64,000 nt of DNA from positions 10,632,501 to 10,696,500 of the forward strand of contig OY987301.1 in NCBI GenBank assembly GCA_963920635.1. Direction: 5' to 3'. Origin of the DNA: Pseudeuparius sepicola (taxonomy: Eukaryota; Arthropoda; Insecta; Coleoptera; Anthribidae). Below are positions 11,722 to 23,410 of the stretch, in pieces. Made by a program: the position numbers and the translations under genes. The stretch's first letter is position 1, and each line of letters starts with the position of its first letter. The notes below the pieces were generated by a model that worked only from the letters and a program-made list of their open reading frames with translations, did not search any database and was not told the origin of the DNA.

Positions 11722-12155
11722 CAATGACGTCAAAACCTATAGACGTGGTGCCCCATTGTTAAAATGCCCTTTATTTTGACTCCAAGATTAAATATATCCG
11801 TACTACTCTAAAAACATGCTACAAACAAAGACAGAAAGTCAACCATCAACCAACTATACACCCGGTGATTCCCGCTTATAGTTCCTCCAGAATCACACTT
11901 AGATATCGCATGTTTTTTCTTGTTTAGGGGCGCCGGAAGCATCGGAACCTCACCTGAAGACTCGGGGGATGGTCTAACGACGCCAGCCTCCGAGGCCAGA
12001 GTCGAAATAAGTTCGCTGCGGCTCGACAAAAAGGGGCAATTTCTGCCAATCTCGCGACATTTTAGGAATAATTTAATGGAGCATTTAGATTGTGATTAGT
12101 TCTGGGCGTCAAGCGTTTATCAAAACAAACCTGTCTATAGGTTCTGACGTCATTG
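11722..12155 (-). mobile_element. 434-bp hAT-type MITE, copy 1
   Basis: The ends CAATGACGTCAAAACCTATA and its inverted partner form terminal repeats of about 23 bases. The 8-base target duplication CTCTACCT is exact on both sides (11714-11721 and 12156-12163). A second copy of identical length lies inverted at 41847-42280. The element has no transposase; an 8-base duplication indicates mobilisation by a hAT transposase. Confidence 0.9.
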
Positions 12156-12499
12156 CTCTACCTATTCATATTGTGTACCAAATTGTTAAAATTTGGGTTG
12201 TCGTCAGATATAAAAAATAAAAACAAAAATTTTTCAAAAAATCTAACGACATGTAAATAAACATGAAACATGAAAACGTAATGCTTGAGAAATTTCTTAT
12301 TTTTAATTTTTTGCTTAAATATTACCAAAGAATCCCTGTAAATTTTTTTGTTCATAATATCTGGTATACGATTTTACTCTAATAAAATTTATAGAATCTT
12401 AAATCATAACCATGTCAATCTAATAAAAAAACCCTCAAGACTGGTGACAAGTGTACGTTTCAATTTTACAGATTGTACCTTCAAAATTAAGACAAAAAT

Positions 12500-13035
12500 A
12501 TCAAATTGGCATTAGGTACATCATTGGTTTTCTTGAAATAGGGTGTTAAAATTTTGCCGAGTTCAATCCGTTCCATTTTGAAAGCGAAAAATTTTTGCTA
12601 CATTGTTAATAGTAATTATTTTATTGTCGCACAATAACTATTCTGTAAAATTTGAAAGCGGTAGTTGAAAATTTTATTTTTGTTGTTGGAGTTAGCAGGT
12701 GTTTTGGGGCACATTTTGTCAATTTCAACGCAAATGGTCGATTTTATCGTTATATAACAAGAGTGCGCTTTTGTTGTAGAAAGAAAATGTGTAGTAAACT
12801 GACGAATCTGCAAGACCAAAAAATAACCTCAAAAAAGTTACGAATAAAAGCACGATCCAAAAACGGCGCAAGTGGCGCACTCTGTGAGATACGTAGAAAT
12901 TGATTTCAGCTTATTGTCCACCCCCAAAAACACAAAATTACAGTTCAACAGCTTGATAATTGTGGGAAATATAGCATAATTAATTCAATTTAAAAAGAGA
13001 ACACTCACATTCGTTAGAAAAAGTTGAAGTTCAGT
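12500..13035. mobile_element. Diverged copy of one arm of the 44.6-kb palindromic element
   Basis: This stretch aligns with the right arm of the element at 44615-45751: both contain GTGTTTTGGGGCACATTTTG-like, TCAATTTCAACGCAAA, AATAACCTCAAAAAAGTTAC, GCGCAAGTGGCGC, and TCAGCTTATT blocks in the same order. No terminal CAGGG end is present, so it is a truncated single arm. ORFs on either strand here are products of this repeat. Confidence 0.75.
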
Positions 13036-13452
13036 GCTTTGATACAAAAACAACTATTGTTATGTTTGTCAAACTTCTTCATTCTAGTGCCAAAATGGCT
13101 GAAGCTACGACCTTTTATTTGGCGGAATTTTTTTATAAAACTTAGGTACCTATTGGATTAATAAAATATGTAGAACCTAGTTTGTTAAATCATTATTAAA
13201 GTGTTCCAAAATTTCACTAAAGAATTCCCTCACAACAGACCCAACAAAAGTAAATCTTGCCCCAAATACCCCATCCGCCCTGAATATTTAAACTCGTGCC
13301 TATTTCATTGAATCTATAATACCAAACAAAACTTTTCATCCACGTATTAATATTCAACGCGCTCACCACCTTCAACTTGACTTCTTAATCAGCGACATCG
13401 TTTTCCCAAATCAGTTTCTTCGTTCTGGTTTGCACATCCGACATTGTGTCCT

Positions 13453-13458
13453 TATAAA
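13453..13458 (+). promoter_or_regulatory. TATA box of Osiris gene 3
   Basis: TATAAA in CCTTATAAATTGATAG lies 63 bases upstream of the ATG, with a CATTCCATT initiator-like segment about 25 bases downstream. Confidence 0.6.
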
Positions 13459-13515
13459 TTGATAGCCCCACATTTTTCATTCCATTTGATATTTTGGCGC
13501 AGGCCTGAAACCACC

Positions 13516-14347
13516 ATGAGAATTTTATTTTGTGCTTTAGTGATAGCAACCGTGGTTTGCGCCAAGAAGGTAAATGACGCCGAAGGGGAAAAAGCTGTGA
13601 GCTTTGAGGAGGATCCAATAAGCTACATCAAGGATAAGATTACTTCCTTTCTTGAAGGATTTTTGGAAAAAGACAACTTTGAGGTAAATTAACAAACAAT
13701 GTTTATTTGCGTTTTATAAAGTTATTTTTGTTAATGTAGTTATCAGAAGATGTCAAGGTATCAAAGAACGGTTATCGTTCAAATGAGGTGACAAGCGCAA
13801 GAAGTGCTGACTACGAAGATAGAATTGAAGAATACCTGAAGGGCCATGATGTAACTTTTCAGCTACCTCTCGCTGGGGCTGTTACTGTTGGAGCTAGAAA
13901 CATAGACAACGATGAAATTGATTTGAAACTAAACTTCGGAGAAGGTGTGCAAGAAGGTAAGGAGTTTATCTACATTGCAAGAATATGATTAACCAAAAGT
14001 TCTTCCTCATTGCAGCTCGAAAATCCAAACTGAAGAAGATCCTCATCCCGATTATGGTCTTCGTTCTCTTGAAGGCAATCACCCTGGTACCGCTAGCCTT
14101 GGGTATCTTAGGTCTAAAAGCTTGGAACTCCCTGCAACTTTCCTTCCTGTCCTTTATTGTGTCAATTGGATTGGCGATCTTCCAGTTGTGCAAGAAGATA
14201 GCAGCAGATTCTGCTGCACCTCAGATCTCGGCACACCATGGTGGGTGGGAGGCAGCCCCGTATGCCGCTAGATCTTTTGATGAGTACGGCCAGAAAGCAG
14301 TCGACGGATACGGCCAGCAGATGGCGTACGCTGCCTACCTGCAATAG
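13516..14347 (+). CDS. Osiris family protein (DUF1676), cluster gene 3, cysteine pair lost
   Basis: Exons 13516-13683, 13740-13956 and 14016-14347 give 238 residues, phases 0 and 1. The signal peptide is residues 1-16 ([16 protein letters not shown]). Exon 1 then reads [18 protein letters not shown] and an amphipathic stretch with no cysteine, so the usual N-terminal Cys pair is missing. Exon 2 has [15 protein letters not shown] and [12 protein letters not shown]. Exon 3 opens [16 protein letters not shown] and carries the hydrophobic [20 protein letters not shown], then a short Gly/His tail and [11 protein letters not shown] (AQxLAY-like). Unlike genes 1 and 2 there is no fourth exon. It belongs to one subfamily with genes 4-6. 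A polyadenylation signal lies at 14422. Confidence 0.92.
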
Positions 14348-16145
14348 TGTGCAATAGTGTTACTAGTCAGAATTATTTATTGTATTTATCGATGCAGTGT
14401 GATACCTAGAGAGTTTGTCTAGAATAAAAGTATTTTGTTTATCGTCAGATTTTTACTATGGCGGCAAAAAACAGTGGTATTTAAACAAAAACAGACTAGG
14501 TAGTTAGGATATCAAATCGAAATCAACTAATCCAATCAGTGAAGCTTTCCCCAGCACATGTTGGCGTGTTTAAAATCAACGAAATCCTTAAATTTATATT
14601 ACTCCAAAAGTCAGTGTGACTTGTCAAATTATTTTCACCGTTTATCCAAATACACATTTAGCAACCATTACACGTTGAAAAAAAGTACAACTAGAGTGGA
14701 ATGTCCATATTATGGTCATTTATAACTATAATTGAATTGAAGAAAATATTACTCATTTTCGGGAAAAGGATGATGGATGATTTGGTTTTAACTTCCTCAA
14801 AAAACGCTCCAATAGGCAAATATCTTGAAAACTGTTAGACCTCGTGGAATTTCTGCGATTTCTTAATTTTTTGTTTATTTTTCCTTAGACTAATTTGGCT
14901 AAAAGATATACAATGCAAGTGCTATAAAAGGACAAAAGGACAAAAAATATGCCAAATTGTATACGCAATAGTACCTTCATTGTAGTGTTTTCACCAAATT
15001 AAAAAAACAACTGAAAATTATTCCAGAGATAGAAACGTTTTATCGTTGACTGACGTATTAATAAAGACAAAGACTGCTCACGACTGTCATGTTTGACAGT
15101 TCTCTCGCTCACCATACTCTTCCCGGAGACAAAATATAATACAAAATACATTTAATGTGTTGAGAATTGGTAGGATTTAGGGTTAAAACCAAATGGAAAT
15201 TATATTAGTTCATTGCCAACGTTTCGGTATATTTTATAACCATCATCAATTACTAGTTGGCCGCTGTGACGTCATCGATATTATTTTCCCAGAAACATAC
15301 CCGTTTTTTCTCTATACATTGAAAGTCCTTATCATTCTCAACAACTTTTGTAGGGAAAGATTTTCTGTATCTTTTATTGTTCAAAATATACAGGGTCAAA
15401 TATGTAAAAAACATGGAATTTTTTCTAATCATTTTCCGATATCTAGCTAGCCATGGAAACAATTGATAGTCAGAAATTATTTAAGAGTATGTTAGGATGC
15501 CTTGCGCACCCTTAAATTTATTCAACTGGAATATTTTTAAATTTTTTGGAACCCTGTACATTCAGTTTGAAAAACATATTTTTCGCAATAATTTCTACAG
15601 AAGTTAAGTGATTTAGATGAAACTTGATGCCGTTCCTTAGTCTCTGAAGTGCAACAATTTCGTATGAAAACAATTTATTCTCATAGCCTAGAGGCGGAGG
15701 GGAGGGGTAGCACAATGTCGTTTATTATAAAAAGATTAACCTCTACATTTTCGGTAAAAAGAAATTAATATGTCACAAAAAGGTACTCTTGTGCAATGTC
15801 GCCAAAATGTGCAGTAAAAATTTATTATGATGCACCTGACGAGAAGGATGCAGTTCTACGTGTCATATTACGTTGGCACCATAATTTAGGAACATCCTGT
15901 ACATTCAAATTGGATACCCATGGCATGAATTAGATCATAATAGGTCTCAACATCTACCTTTTCAATCAGATTGAAGTTGGTGTGGTCAATAATAAATAAA
16001 TATTTGAGTAAAAATTTGACGCACTACTAAATTTCGTTTTTGTAAACGAGACCACTCCAAACGATCCATATAGGAACCCTGCAGGTTCTAACCTACATGC
16101 TCAGCGCACACGGTACCGCATACCTTCATGCCTCGTGCCTTACCA
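14348..16145. other. Intergenic, no gene seen
   Basis: AT-rich spacer. I found only eroded repeat phrases such as CAGGGTC near 15391 and a GGAACATCCTGTACATT phrase near 15889, which look like old element ends. None of the short ORFs has coding character. Confidence 0.6.
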
Positions 16146-16151
16146 TATATA
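16146..16151 (+). promoter_or_regulatory. Possible TATA box of Osiris gene 4
   Basis: TATATA in ACCATATATACGAATC lies 144 bases upstream of the ATG, further than in the sister genes, so the 5' leader would be about 110 bases. Weak support. Confidence 0.4.
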
Positions 16152-16289
16152 CGAATCGGAACTCATTGATATGACATCCCTAATCACTTTCAATTGTTAC
16201 GGTAATAAAAGCTACGACAATATTTTAAATCGACCATTCGCAAGTCAGCCACGACCAAGTGACTTCGGTGGCGGTGGTGGCTATCCAAA

Positions 16290-17222
16290 ATGGTGTCCCT
16301 GAAATTGTGCGTGTTCGTTGGCTTCGTCTGCCTAGCAAATGGAGCTCCATCGACCAAACCCTTCTGGAAAGGAACGCCAATGGATTCCGTCGTGGAGAAA
16401 ATGAGGAGTTCCTGCGATGACAACGATAGCATCGCCTGTTTTCAATACAGGGCGTTTGAGTTTTTGAATTCGGTTTTGAGCAAGGATTACATGAAACCGG
16501 TCAGTAACAGAACGTTGTGATCCGTTGCGTCCTTCTATAAGTCTTGCCTTTTTCAGCTAACGGAAAACATCGAAGTCGCCCCCAACAGCTACCAAAACGA
16601 AGTGACGAGCAGGTCTTATGGTGACTCACTGGAAGATGCCTTAGAATCCTACATCAAATCGCATGATGTTACGTTTAGATTGCCAATTGTGGGAGATTTG
16701 AAGGTGGATGCCAGGAGTTTGGACAATGAGGAACTTGACTTTAAGTTGAAGATGAACACTGGAAGGGCTGTCGAAGGTAAGAAGTCGCGTGGAAACACAC
16801 AATGGGCACAAATTTCTTAAGGAACAGGTATCTAAATTGTGGAATTATTACTTCAACGTTATTTTGATGCCTGGATTTGTCTGGATTTGTTTCTACGTAA
16901 AAATCTTTCCGTTTCAGCTCGCAAGAAGTCCAAGCTGAAGAAAATCTTCCTCCCTCTCATCGTCTTCCTGCTGCTGAAGGCCATTACCGTCGTCCCCTTC
17001 GCGTTGGGCGTCCTAGGGTTGAAGGCGTGGAACGGCCTTCAGCTCTCTTTCTTCTCCTTCATCATTACGTCAGGTTTGGCCATCTTCCAGCTGTGCCAGA
17101 AGATTGCCGCCGACAACCACTCTGCTGTTATCGCGTCGCCGCCGGTCGCATGGGAGCACCAGCATGTGCAGAGATCGTCCGATGGTGCGCAGGAGAGAGT
17201 GTACTCGGCTTACGCCCGGTAG
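16290..17222 (+). CDS. Osiris family protein (DUF1676), cluster gene 4
   Basis: Exons 16290-16499, 16557-16776 and 16918-17222 give 244 residues, phases 0 and 1. The signal peptide is residues 1-19 (MVSLKLCVFVGFVCLANGA). Cys42 and Cys50 form the family cysteine pair, which makes this the only member of the gene 3-6 subfamily to keep it. Exon 2 carries SYIKSHDVTFRLPIVG and ARSLDNEELDFKLKM. Exon 3 starts [17 protein letters not shown] and continues with VPFALGVLGLKAWNGLQLSF. The tail ends GAQERVYSAYAR, a degenerate AQxLAY. Exon 1 ends at donor GTCAGT. The GC content of exon 3 is clearly above the flanks. AATAAA lies at 17261. Confidence 0.92.
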
Positions 17223-17539
17223 ATGTGTTATTTTTTTATTTTTTATTGTTAGCTGTTGGAAATAAAGACTTGTTAAAAAAATTTTAGTTCATTGTTAAGA
17301 GTGAAGAAGATTATTTTTGTTGGCAGCAACAAGTTCCTTGTGATGATTACAAAAGTATTAAAATTGCAGCGGCAACGATATTTTTCCCACAGTAAAACAT
17401 ATCTTCTCTCTTTCTTTTTCTATAATAAGAACTGAACTTTGAAATGCCCGTCCTTAATGTATAAAGGCAAATATCCCACTTTACAAATTTATTTATGTAA
17501 TTCTATAATATATGTAGATTAACCTAATAAAAAAGCAAG

Positions 17540-17713
17540 ATGGCTGACAATGAGCAGCTCAATGAAAGTGATCCCAAGAAAATCTGTGTTATGTGCAAAA
17601 GTGCTTACACACCATGTGCACTCAAAATTGCTGGCTTAATCACTTTAGGGGAAAACAACCTGGTTTACTGTTGTGCTAAGAACCGGAGTGAGTCAAAATC
17701 AATCCAAAGGTGA
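17540..17713 (+). CDS. 57-residue ORF with CxxC and CC, unidentified
   Basis: ATG at 17540 opens a frame MADNEQLNESDPKKICVMCK and runs to TGA at 17711. It has C-V-M-C, another Cys ten residues after the CxxC motif's first Cys, and a Cys-Cys pair near residue 44, so a small zinc-binding module is conceivable. It directly precedes a transposase remnant on the same strand and may simply belong to that old element. I do not recognise a family. Confidence 0.25.
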   Translation: MADNEQLNESDPKKICVMCKSAYTPCALKIAGLITLGENNLVYCCAKNRSESKSIQR

Positions 17714-17843
17714 AATAATTAAAGAGAAACATAACAAACAAGATTATTTGCTTTACAAGGTCATCGATTTATTGAATCAGAAGCTAAAGGAAGAAACTCT
17801 GTGGTTTCAACACGACGGAGCTCCACCACACAAAGCCAAATAA
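17714..17843 (+). pseudogene. Mariner-like transposase fragment
   Basis: The frame ends with LWFQHDGAPPHKAK and a stop. The phrase WFQHDGAPPH is the second catalytic Asp motif of Tc1/mariner DDE transposases. About 40 codons survive; the catalytic remainder is absent, and an unrelated palindromic element starts ten bases downstream. Confidence 0.65.
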
Positions 17844-17853
17844 TGAACATATA

Positions 17854-18770
17854 CAGTGGGGATAGAAATTGTGGAATATTGCTTATATTTCTTAAAATAT
17901 TCCTCATATCAAAAACATGTTTTAATAAAAGTGTTAGGGGAAATTATTTCCTGTTTAGTGATATCAAGCAATCTTTCGTAGCACAAAAAATGTGGTTGCC
18001 ATGGTAACCGACTTAATTTTTTTAAATGGCACCACATACGTTTTTTGGTGAAAATTAATACATTGGAACTTTCTGAATACGATACAATACAATTTTAATG
18101 GGGTCGCATAAGAAAAAAATACAAAAAATTAAGTTTTGTATTATGCTATTGACAATGTTTATCAAAATAATTATTAACATCAAGTTAGCCATGCCAAAAT
18201 CAGAACAATGCGGAACTGTCACTTGCTTGTAATTGTGTGCATTGTTACAGTAAACGTACTTTTTTACTCAATTTTCTGTTTACTTAAGTACTTAGTAAGA
18301 ACGGAAAGAATACAGGTTAACATACTAAGTACTTAAGTACACAGGAAATTGAGTAAAAAAGTACGTTTACTGTAATAATGTACACAGTTACATAGCTAGT
18401 GACAGTTTCGCATTGTTCTGATTTTGGCACGGCTAACTTGATGTTAATAATTATTTTGATAAACATTGTCAATAGCATAATAGAAAACTTATTTTTTTGT
18501 ATTTTTTTCTTATGCGACCCCATTAAAATTGTATTGTATCGTATTCAGAAAGTTGCAATGTATTAATTTTCACCAAAAACGTATATGGTGCCATTTAAAA
18601 AAATTAAGTCGGTTACAACGGCAACCACAATTTTTGTGCTAGGAAAGATTGCTTGATATCACTAAACAGGAAACAATTTCCCGTAACACTTTTATTAAAA
18701 CATGTTTTTGATATGAGGAATATTTTAAGAAATATAAGTAAGCAATATTCCACAATTTCTATCCACACTG
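17854..18770. mobile_element. 917-bp palindromic foldback element, TA-flanked
   Basis: The two halves are inverted copies over almost their full length, meeting near 18300. The ends read CAGTGGGGATAGAAATTGTG and CACAATTTCTATCCACACTG, each flanked by TA (17852-17853 and 18771-18772). TA target sites and CAGTG termini point to Tc1/mariner-type mobilisation. The ORFs inside (for example 17801-18007 and 18317-18523) are arm sequence and not genes. Confidence 0.88.
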
Positions 18771-20061
18771 TATAACGTTTTAATGAAACAAGATATCAAA
18801 AAAAATTATTTTCGAAAGTTTATCAGAAAAACGTGCTCTTTCCAAATATAAATAGGAACAGGTATGGACCTGGGAAAAATATATTTGACGACTATTTTTT
18901 TATCTGTTTACGCCACAAATAAATTTTAGAAAATATTTAAAATTCAATGGATATATTTGATGACGTTATAACCTACATTTCCCAAATTCCCAAAAACTAT
19001 CTTTTTGGCCCAAAAGCAAGCTTAAGTGGTCCTACAAGAAACCCACAAGTCAAATTTTTACTGGCTGTTTTTGTTTGCCTATAATATCCCTGGGGCGTCG
19101 AGTTTGGGACACCCTGTACATGCACCTGCAATATGGCCACTGGTGTATAAATAAATAAATAAACAAATTAGTACCTTTTCTATCGATAATAGCAAATGTA
19201 ATAAAATTATTTAAACATCAAAATAAAAAAACACTATGAAAATCTAAATATAATGTAGATACAGGGTCTCCCAGTTCTAAATGTCATAAATAAAACTGGC
19301 TTTGGAAAATCTTATTTTAAGAAAAAAAAAGAGATGCAGCGTTTTGCAAATGTCAGTGTAACACATAAAATTTAAAAAATATTTATACGTTGCTAAATAA
19401 TAAAAACTAACATTGAAGAAAATAATTTTAAGCCGAAAAGTTCATTTGAGTATAAGTTAAAAACGCTATAAGAAAAGTACGGAACAATGTAAAGCAGAAG
19501 ATTTTTCTAGTGAAACCTATCATGTCTCCTGTTTTACACAAAAATCTAAGCAATCTATTACAAATTTGCAAGGATGTGTCTGTGACATCTCTTGCTTATA
19601 TAATTCAAGGATGTGTTATTTATGAATGGTCTTTTGGTTTCAAGTGGTTATGATGGATTCTCATTTGGCGTTTGATGCATACAAAAATTAGAGAAATCAA
19701 ACCCTATGCTGACTACAGAAACAAAAAACATATGATTACTGACCCCACCTGTTTGTAACATATAAGAGATACTTTTGTTATGTGTGACGCCAAATTCTCA
19801 GACAGGTCAGAAAAATTTTTGAAATTATAACCTAGTGCCATAAATCTAGCGAAAGCAATAACCCTACTAAACCAAACATACTTTCATGATCAAGGCATTT
19901 AAATAGGTATCCCTTGTTTATAATTCAAAACAACAAACGTTGCCACTCCTGCATTTTAAACGCCGGTACGGTAGAATTCAAATTAAGCAAACAATATTTG
20001 GTGCAGAGAAATTTTTCTTCCTTTGATATTAATTGTGTTATCAATACTATAAAAATATTAG
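18771..20061. other. Intergenic, no gene seen
   Basis: AT-rich spacer with eroded element ends: GGGACACCCTGTAC at about 19107 and TACAGGGTCTCCCAGTTC near 19260. No exon found. Confidence 0.55.
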
Positions 20062-20069
20062 TATAAATA
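20062..20069 (+). promoter_or_regulatory. TATA box of Osiris gene 5
   Basis: TATAAATA lies 58 bases upstream of the ATG; a second AT-rich candidate, TATAAAAAT, is at 20048. Confidence 0.6.
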
Positions 20070-20119
20070 TTGTGGGTGTGTCCAAAAATGAATTAGTCTG
20101 CTTCCTATTGTTCACCACT

Positions 20120-20879
20120 ATGCACCGACTGGTTGTTTTGTCGGTTTTGGCTGCACTGATTAGTGCTTCACCAGCACCTAAGCTTCCAACAAGTGATGTG
20201 GTGCAAGTAAGATCGAAGATGCTTTGTTGGAACAGTTGAACATTTTTTTACTTTTAGGAACTTACAACAAACAATTTGGAAGCTGGTAGAAGCAGTACCA
20301 CCGACAGTGTGGATGTAGAAAGCCAAATTGAGGAATATCTAAAGGCTCAAGAAGTTTCTTTTGACCTTCCCATCATTGGTTCAAAGGTTAGCTTGGATGC
20401 AAGAAATCTGGACAATGAAGAGTTGAATTTTAAGTTAAATTTTGGAAGTGAAGTTCAAGGTAAATGCAAACAAAATGGTTTCCTATAGAAGAGTCAAATA
20501 TGTAAAAGGTGCCACAAAAATAAAGAAACAAAAACAGTTGCATCGGTTTGTGATATATCTTTGTATTTCAGCTCGTAAGAAGTCAAAGATCAAGAAAATC
20601 TTCCTACCGATATTGGCATTCATCTTGATCAAGGCAGCAATCCTGATACCAGCAGCCTTGGGCATCCTGGCACTGAAAGCATGGAACTCCATCCAGTTGT
20701 CTTTCGTTTCCTTCGTGGTGGCCATGGGCATGGCGTTCTGGAAGATGTGTGCGAAAGTCAGTGAGCCGGTTCATCATCCCCAGTTGCTTCACCAAGCTTA
20801 TTATGATGGTCACTATGCAGCTGCCAGGTCTGACGATATTGATGGGCAAGAACTGGCTTACAATTCGTATAGGCAATGA
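20120..20879 (+). CDS. Osiris family protein (DUF1676), cluster gene 5, short N-terminus
   Basis: Exons 20120-20206, 20258-20459 and 20572-20879 give 198 residues, the shortest Osiris gene here; phases 0 and 1. The signal peptide is residues 1-16 or so (MHRLVVLSVLAALISASPA). Exon 1 is only 29 codons, so the whole cysteine-pair region present in gene 4 is missing. Exon 2 carries SQIEEYLKAQEVSFDLPI and ARNLDNEELNFKL. Exon 3 opens ARKKSKIKKIFLPILAFI and continues IPAALGILALKAWNSIQLS, a His/Tyr tail and GQELAYNSYRQ, which fits AQxLAY well. The ATG is the second Met choice; the frame extends upstream only past the TATA box. Confidence 0.92.
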
Positions 20880-22219
20880 TTGTGTAATTATAGAATTTGA
20901 GAAGACTGTATATAAATTATTAAAAATATTTATTTAGATATAACGAGTATTGTTCATTATTTCTGTTTGATTGTTTTCCTTTGCATTGGATTGAGAAATG
21001 CAACTGAATGTATAGGTGAATATCAAATGAATTAAAAACAAACAAATCCACCATTTCCTTTACCAAACTAAGTCGTAAAGACATGTTTTCCATACTTTCT
21101 TCAATAGCCTGGCATTTCTCTGGGTGATTTGTTATTTAATTTCAAAATCGACATTGTCTATAGTGTTTATATTTCACAATTATTTTAACTTTATTTCCCT
21201 GAATAAACGTAGTATTAAATAAATTGCAATAAATGACATGCATCCTAATATAAAATGAATTATTTACTCCAACAATGTGCGTTTTCAATTCCCATAACAG
21301 TTATGAACAGACATTATTGGAGTCAATAATTCATTTCATATTACAACAAATATTTTTTCTACATGCGTGCGAAAAGTCCAATTTTCCGCATTGAGTTTAG
21401 TCTTATAAATTGTAATTTTACTCTAAACTATTATAATAATAAATAATAAAATTATTAAAATTAGTTTTAAAATTTTCCACACTTGTTAGGAAAATAGCTA
21501 TTACACAACTTCTTCGCATAAAAGCCATAAAATAAAGAAAAATTAAATTAAATTAAGAAAAATTAATAGCGATTTCACTTTCACCGAGAAAAAATCATCT
21601 TTCAACAATACAGTCAATTAATGTGATTTGGTGACAGGTATCTACTTGATGATGGCAGTAATTTTATTTGAATAAATCCCAAACTTGGCAAATAATGGCC
21701 AACTATAGAGACATTCCATTAGTTACCTCGTTTGAATTTTATACGCATATTAAAATGGGTACTTTAATAAGGGGAACCCTGTATGTAGGTACCTATGAGT
21801 ACATAGGTACCTACCAATTGTTTGTTTACTTAATCCTTTACTACTATAGGTTACATTTTACTTATTCATTTAAGTGTGTTGAACCATGTAAGATTAGATT
21901 AATGCATTTATAATGATTTAGTTCTACATAGGTAACCCTGTTTCTATATGAATTTTATTTAATTTATTATATAACAAAATTAAATTTTTTTATGGGTTAC
22001 GTAAAAACTAATATTTCCATTAAATAAAAACTTATTTTAGTTTTAATCAAGGATATAAATATAGTTGTTTTTAATAAAATAGATATACATGGGTCTTTAA
22101 CTGGTTACCTACTTCAGATCCTGAAGATTACACATATTCAGGGTTTTTATTTAGGTAGCATATTTTGCCTGGATATCACCCCACAGTTTTTACAAGCTTT
22201 TATTTAACTTACCTTGTTA
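20880..22219. other. Intergenic, no gene seen
   Basis: AT-rich spacer containing the hairpin at 21247-21342. No supportable exon. Confidence 0.55.
21247..21342. repeat. 96-bp hairpin
   Basis: Left arm TAAAATGAATTATTTACTCC and onward pairs with the right arm ending TTCATTTCATATTA over about 35 bases with three mismatches; the loop holds about 25 bases. It could be a small MITE. Confidence 0.6.
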
Positions 22220-22525
22220 GTACTCAATATGGCCGCTGCTCCAAGATGGAGGACTACATTTTTTTCTTTTCAACCCCCTTAATATGAGCATCAAATGAAA
22301 GGGCTTGAAGAGTAGAAATCGATTAATGTTAGTGACATCGCACTAAATTCAATATGGCGGCCGGACGAAGATGGCGGATTATCTATTTCTGCACAACCTA
22401 CTTAACATGGGTATCAAATAAAAAGGTTAGACTATTACAAAATAATAAGGTTAGTAACGTCATACTAAATCCAATATACCGGGTATCCCAAGATGGCGGA
22501 CTAAATTTCTTTACCACCCTCCTGA
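22220..22525. repeat. Inverted copies of the CCGCCATCTTGG unit
   Basis: Three tandem partial units contain CAATATGGC/ACC, AAGATGGCGGA, and ATCAAATGAAAGGGCTTGAA blocks. They are the reverse complement of the units at 4880-5780. The ORFs overlapping this stretch are repeat-derived. Confidence 0.7.
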
Positions 22526-22559
22526 GAATCAAATAGATACTAAAAAGCACAAAATAAAA

Positions 22560-22940
22560 TAAAAGGTAAAAAAACCTTTTTAAAAACAAGCTTAATCCAT
22601 GTACTAAAACGGATAAAATAAAATAAGTCTACGTTTTCGTTAAGATAGTTCAGTGCCAAATTGCGACAAATTTTTGTAAATCAAAAAGCTTGTAGCTCGA
22701 ATTTTAAAGAAAATACATACTTTGGCAAGTAGGTACTTAAAAACCAATCACTGTCCAATAAAATCAATTGGTACCTACTTTTATGAACATTTCGCGCGAC
22801 AAGCTTTTTTATTTACAAAAACTTGTCGCAATTTGGCATTGAATTATCTTAACAGAAACACAGACTTATCTTATTTTATTCGTTTTAGTACATGGCTTAA
22901 ATACAACTTGTTTTTAAGAAGTACTTTTAACCTTTTATCT
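22560..22940. repeat. 380-bp palindrome
   Basis: The blocks AATCCATGTACTAAAACGG, AATAAGTCTACGTTTTCGTT, and TGCCAAATTGCGACAAATTT of the left arm recur inverted in the right arm in reverse order, ending near the poly-T/A runs at 22930. The centre is near 22750. A foldback MITE is the likely explanation; no clear target duplication. Confidence 0.7.
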
Positions 22941-23199
22941 TTTAACTTTTTATTTTTAAAAATATTATTTATGAAATGAATAATAATTATTATCATCCTT
23001 ATCTATCTCTGGTTCTGGGCTATTGTCTTTACAGAAAAAATACCGTTGTTGGACAAAAGTGTCAAGCCTTACTAGCTTCATTGTGTAATTTATTAGAGTA
23101 ATTGTTTAATACTAATTACTATTATTTTCGTACATTATTATTATAAAAACCGAGTTAATAATTTATAAATTTATTTAGGATATTAATCCAAAATAAGTA

Positions 23200-23343
23200 T
23201 TAGGATTCTTCTGTGATATAACCTACAAAATCGGCCGCAGCGGATAGCATAAATATGTATTCCAACTCGTTATTATTCACGGGAGCTTCCTCGAAGAATT
23301 CAAGCTTTTCACTTTCTTCCTCCACTACTTTTTGATAGTGTCG
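23200..23343 (-). CDS. Possible terminal exon of an unidentified minus-strand gene
   Basis: Reading the minus strand, an acceptor TTATTTATACAG ends at 23344 and is followed by 47 codons and TAA. The peptide begins RHYQKVVEEESEKLEFFEEA and ends AAADFVGYITEES. Amino-acid composition is protein-like (acidic amphipathic start, helical end), and AAATAAA follows the stop by about 25-30 bases. I do not recognise the product and found no convincing upstream exon between 24.3 and 28 kb. Its acceptor abuts the TATA box of Osiris gene 6 on the other strand (23347-23354), so the two readings may conflict. It may be a chance frame. Confidence 0.35.
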   Translation of the reverse strand, partial: RHYQKVVEEESEKLEFFEEAPVNNNELEYIFMLSAAADFVGYITEES

Positions 23344-23346
23344 CTG

Positions 23347-23354
23347 TATAAATA
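23347..23354 (+). promoter_or_regulatory. TATA box of Osiris gene 6
   Basis: TATAAATA lies 64 bases upstream of the ATG, with TCCATTGCAC some 40 bases downstream as a possible initiator. Confidence 0.6.
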
Positions 23355-23410
23355 ATTAGAATATGGTTAAAAACAAATACTCGACCATTGTTCGTTGTCC
23401 ATTGCACATT

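Noticed and set aside
11808..12029. 73-codon frame in the MITE, also open at 41973-42194
   Set aside because: Both start at TTG, lie inside a non-autonomous hAT MITE and resemble no transposase; conservation is explained by recent common origin.
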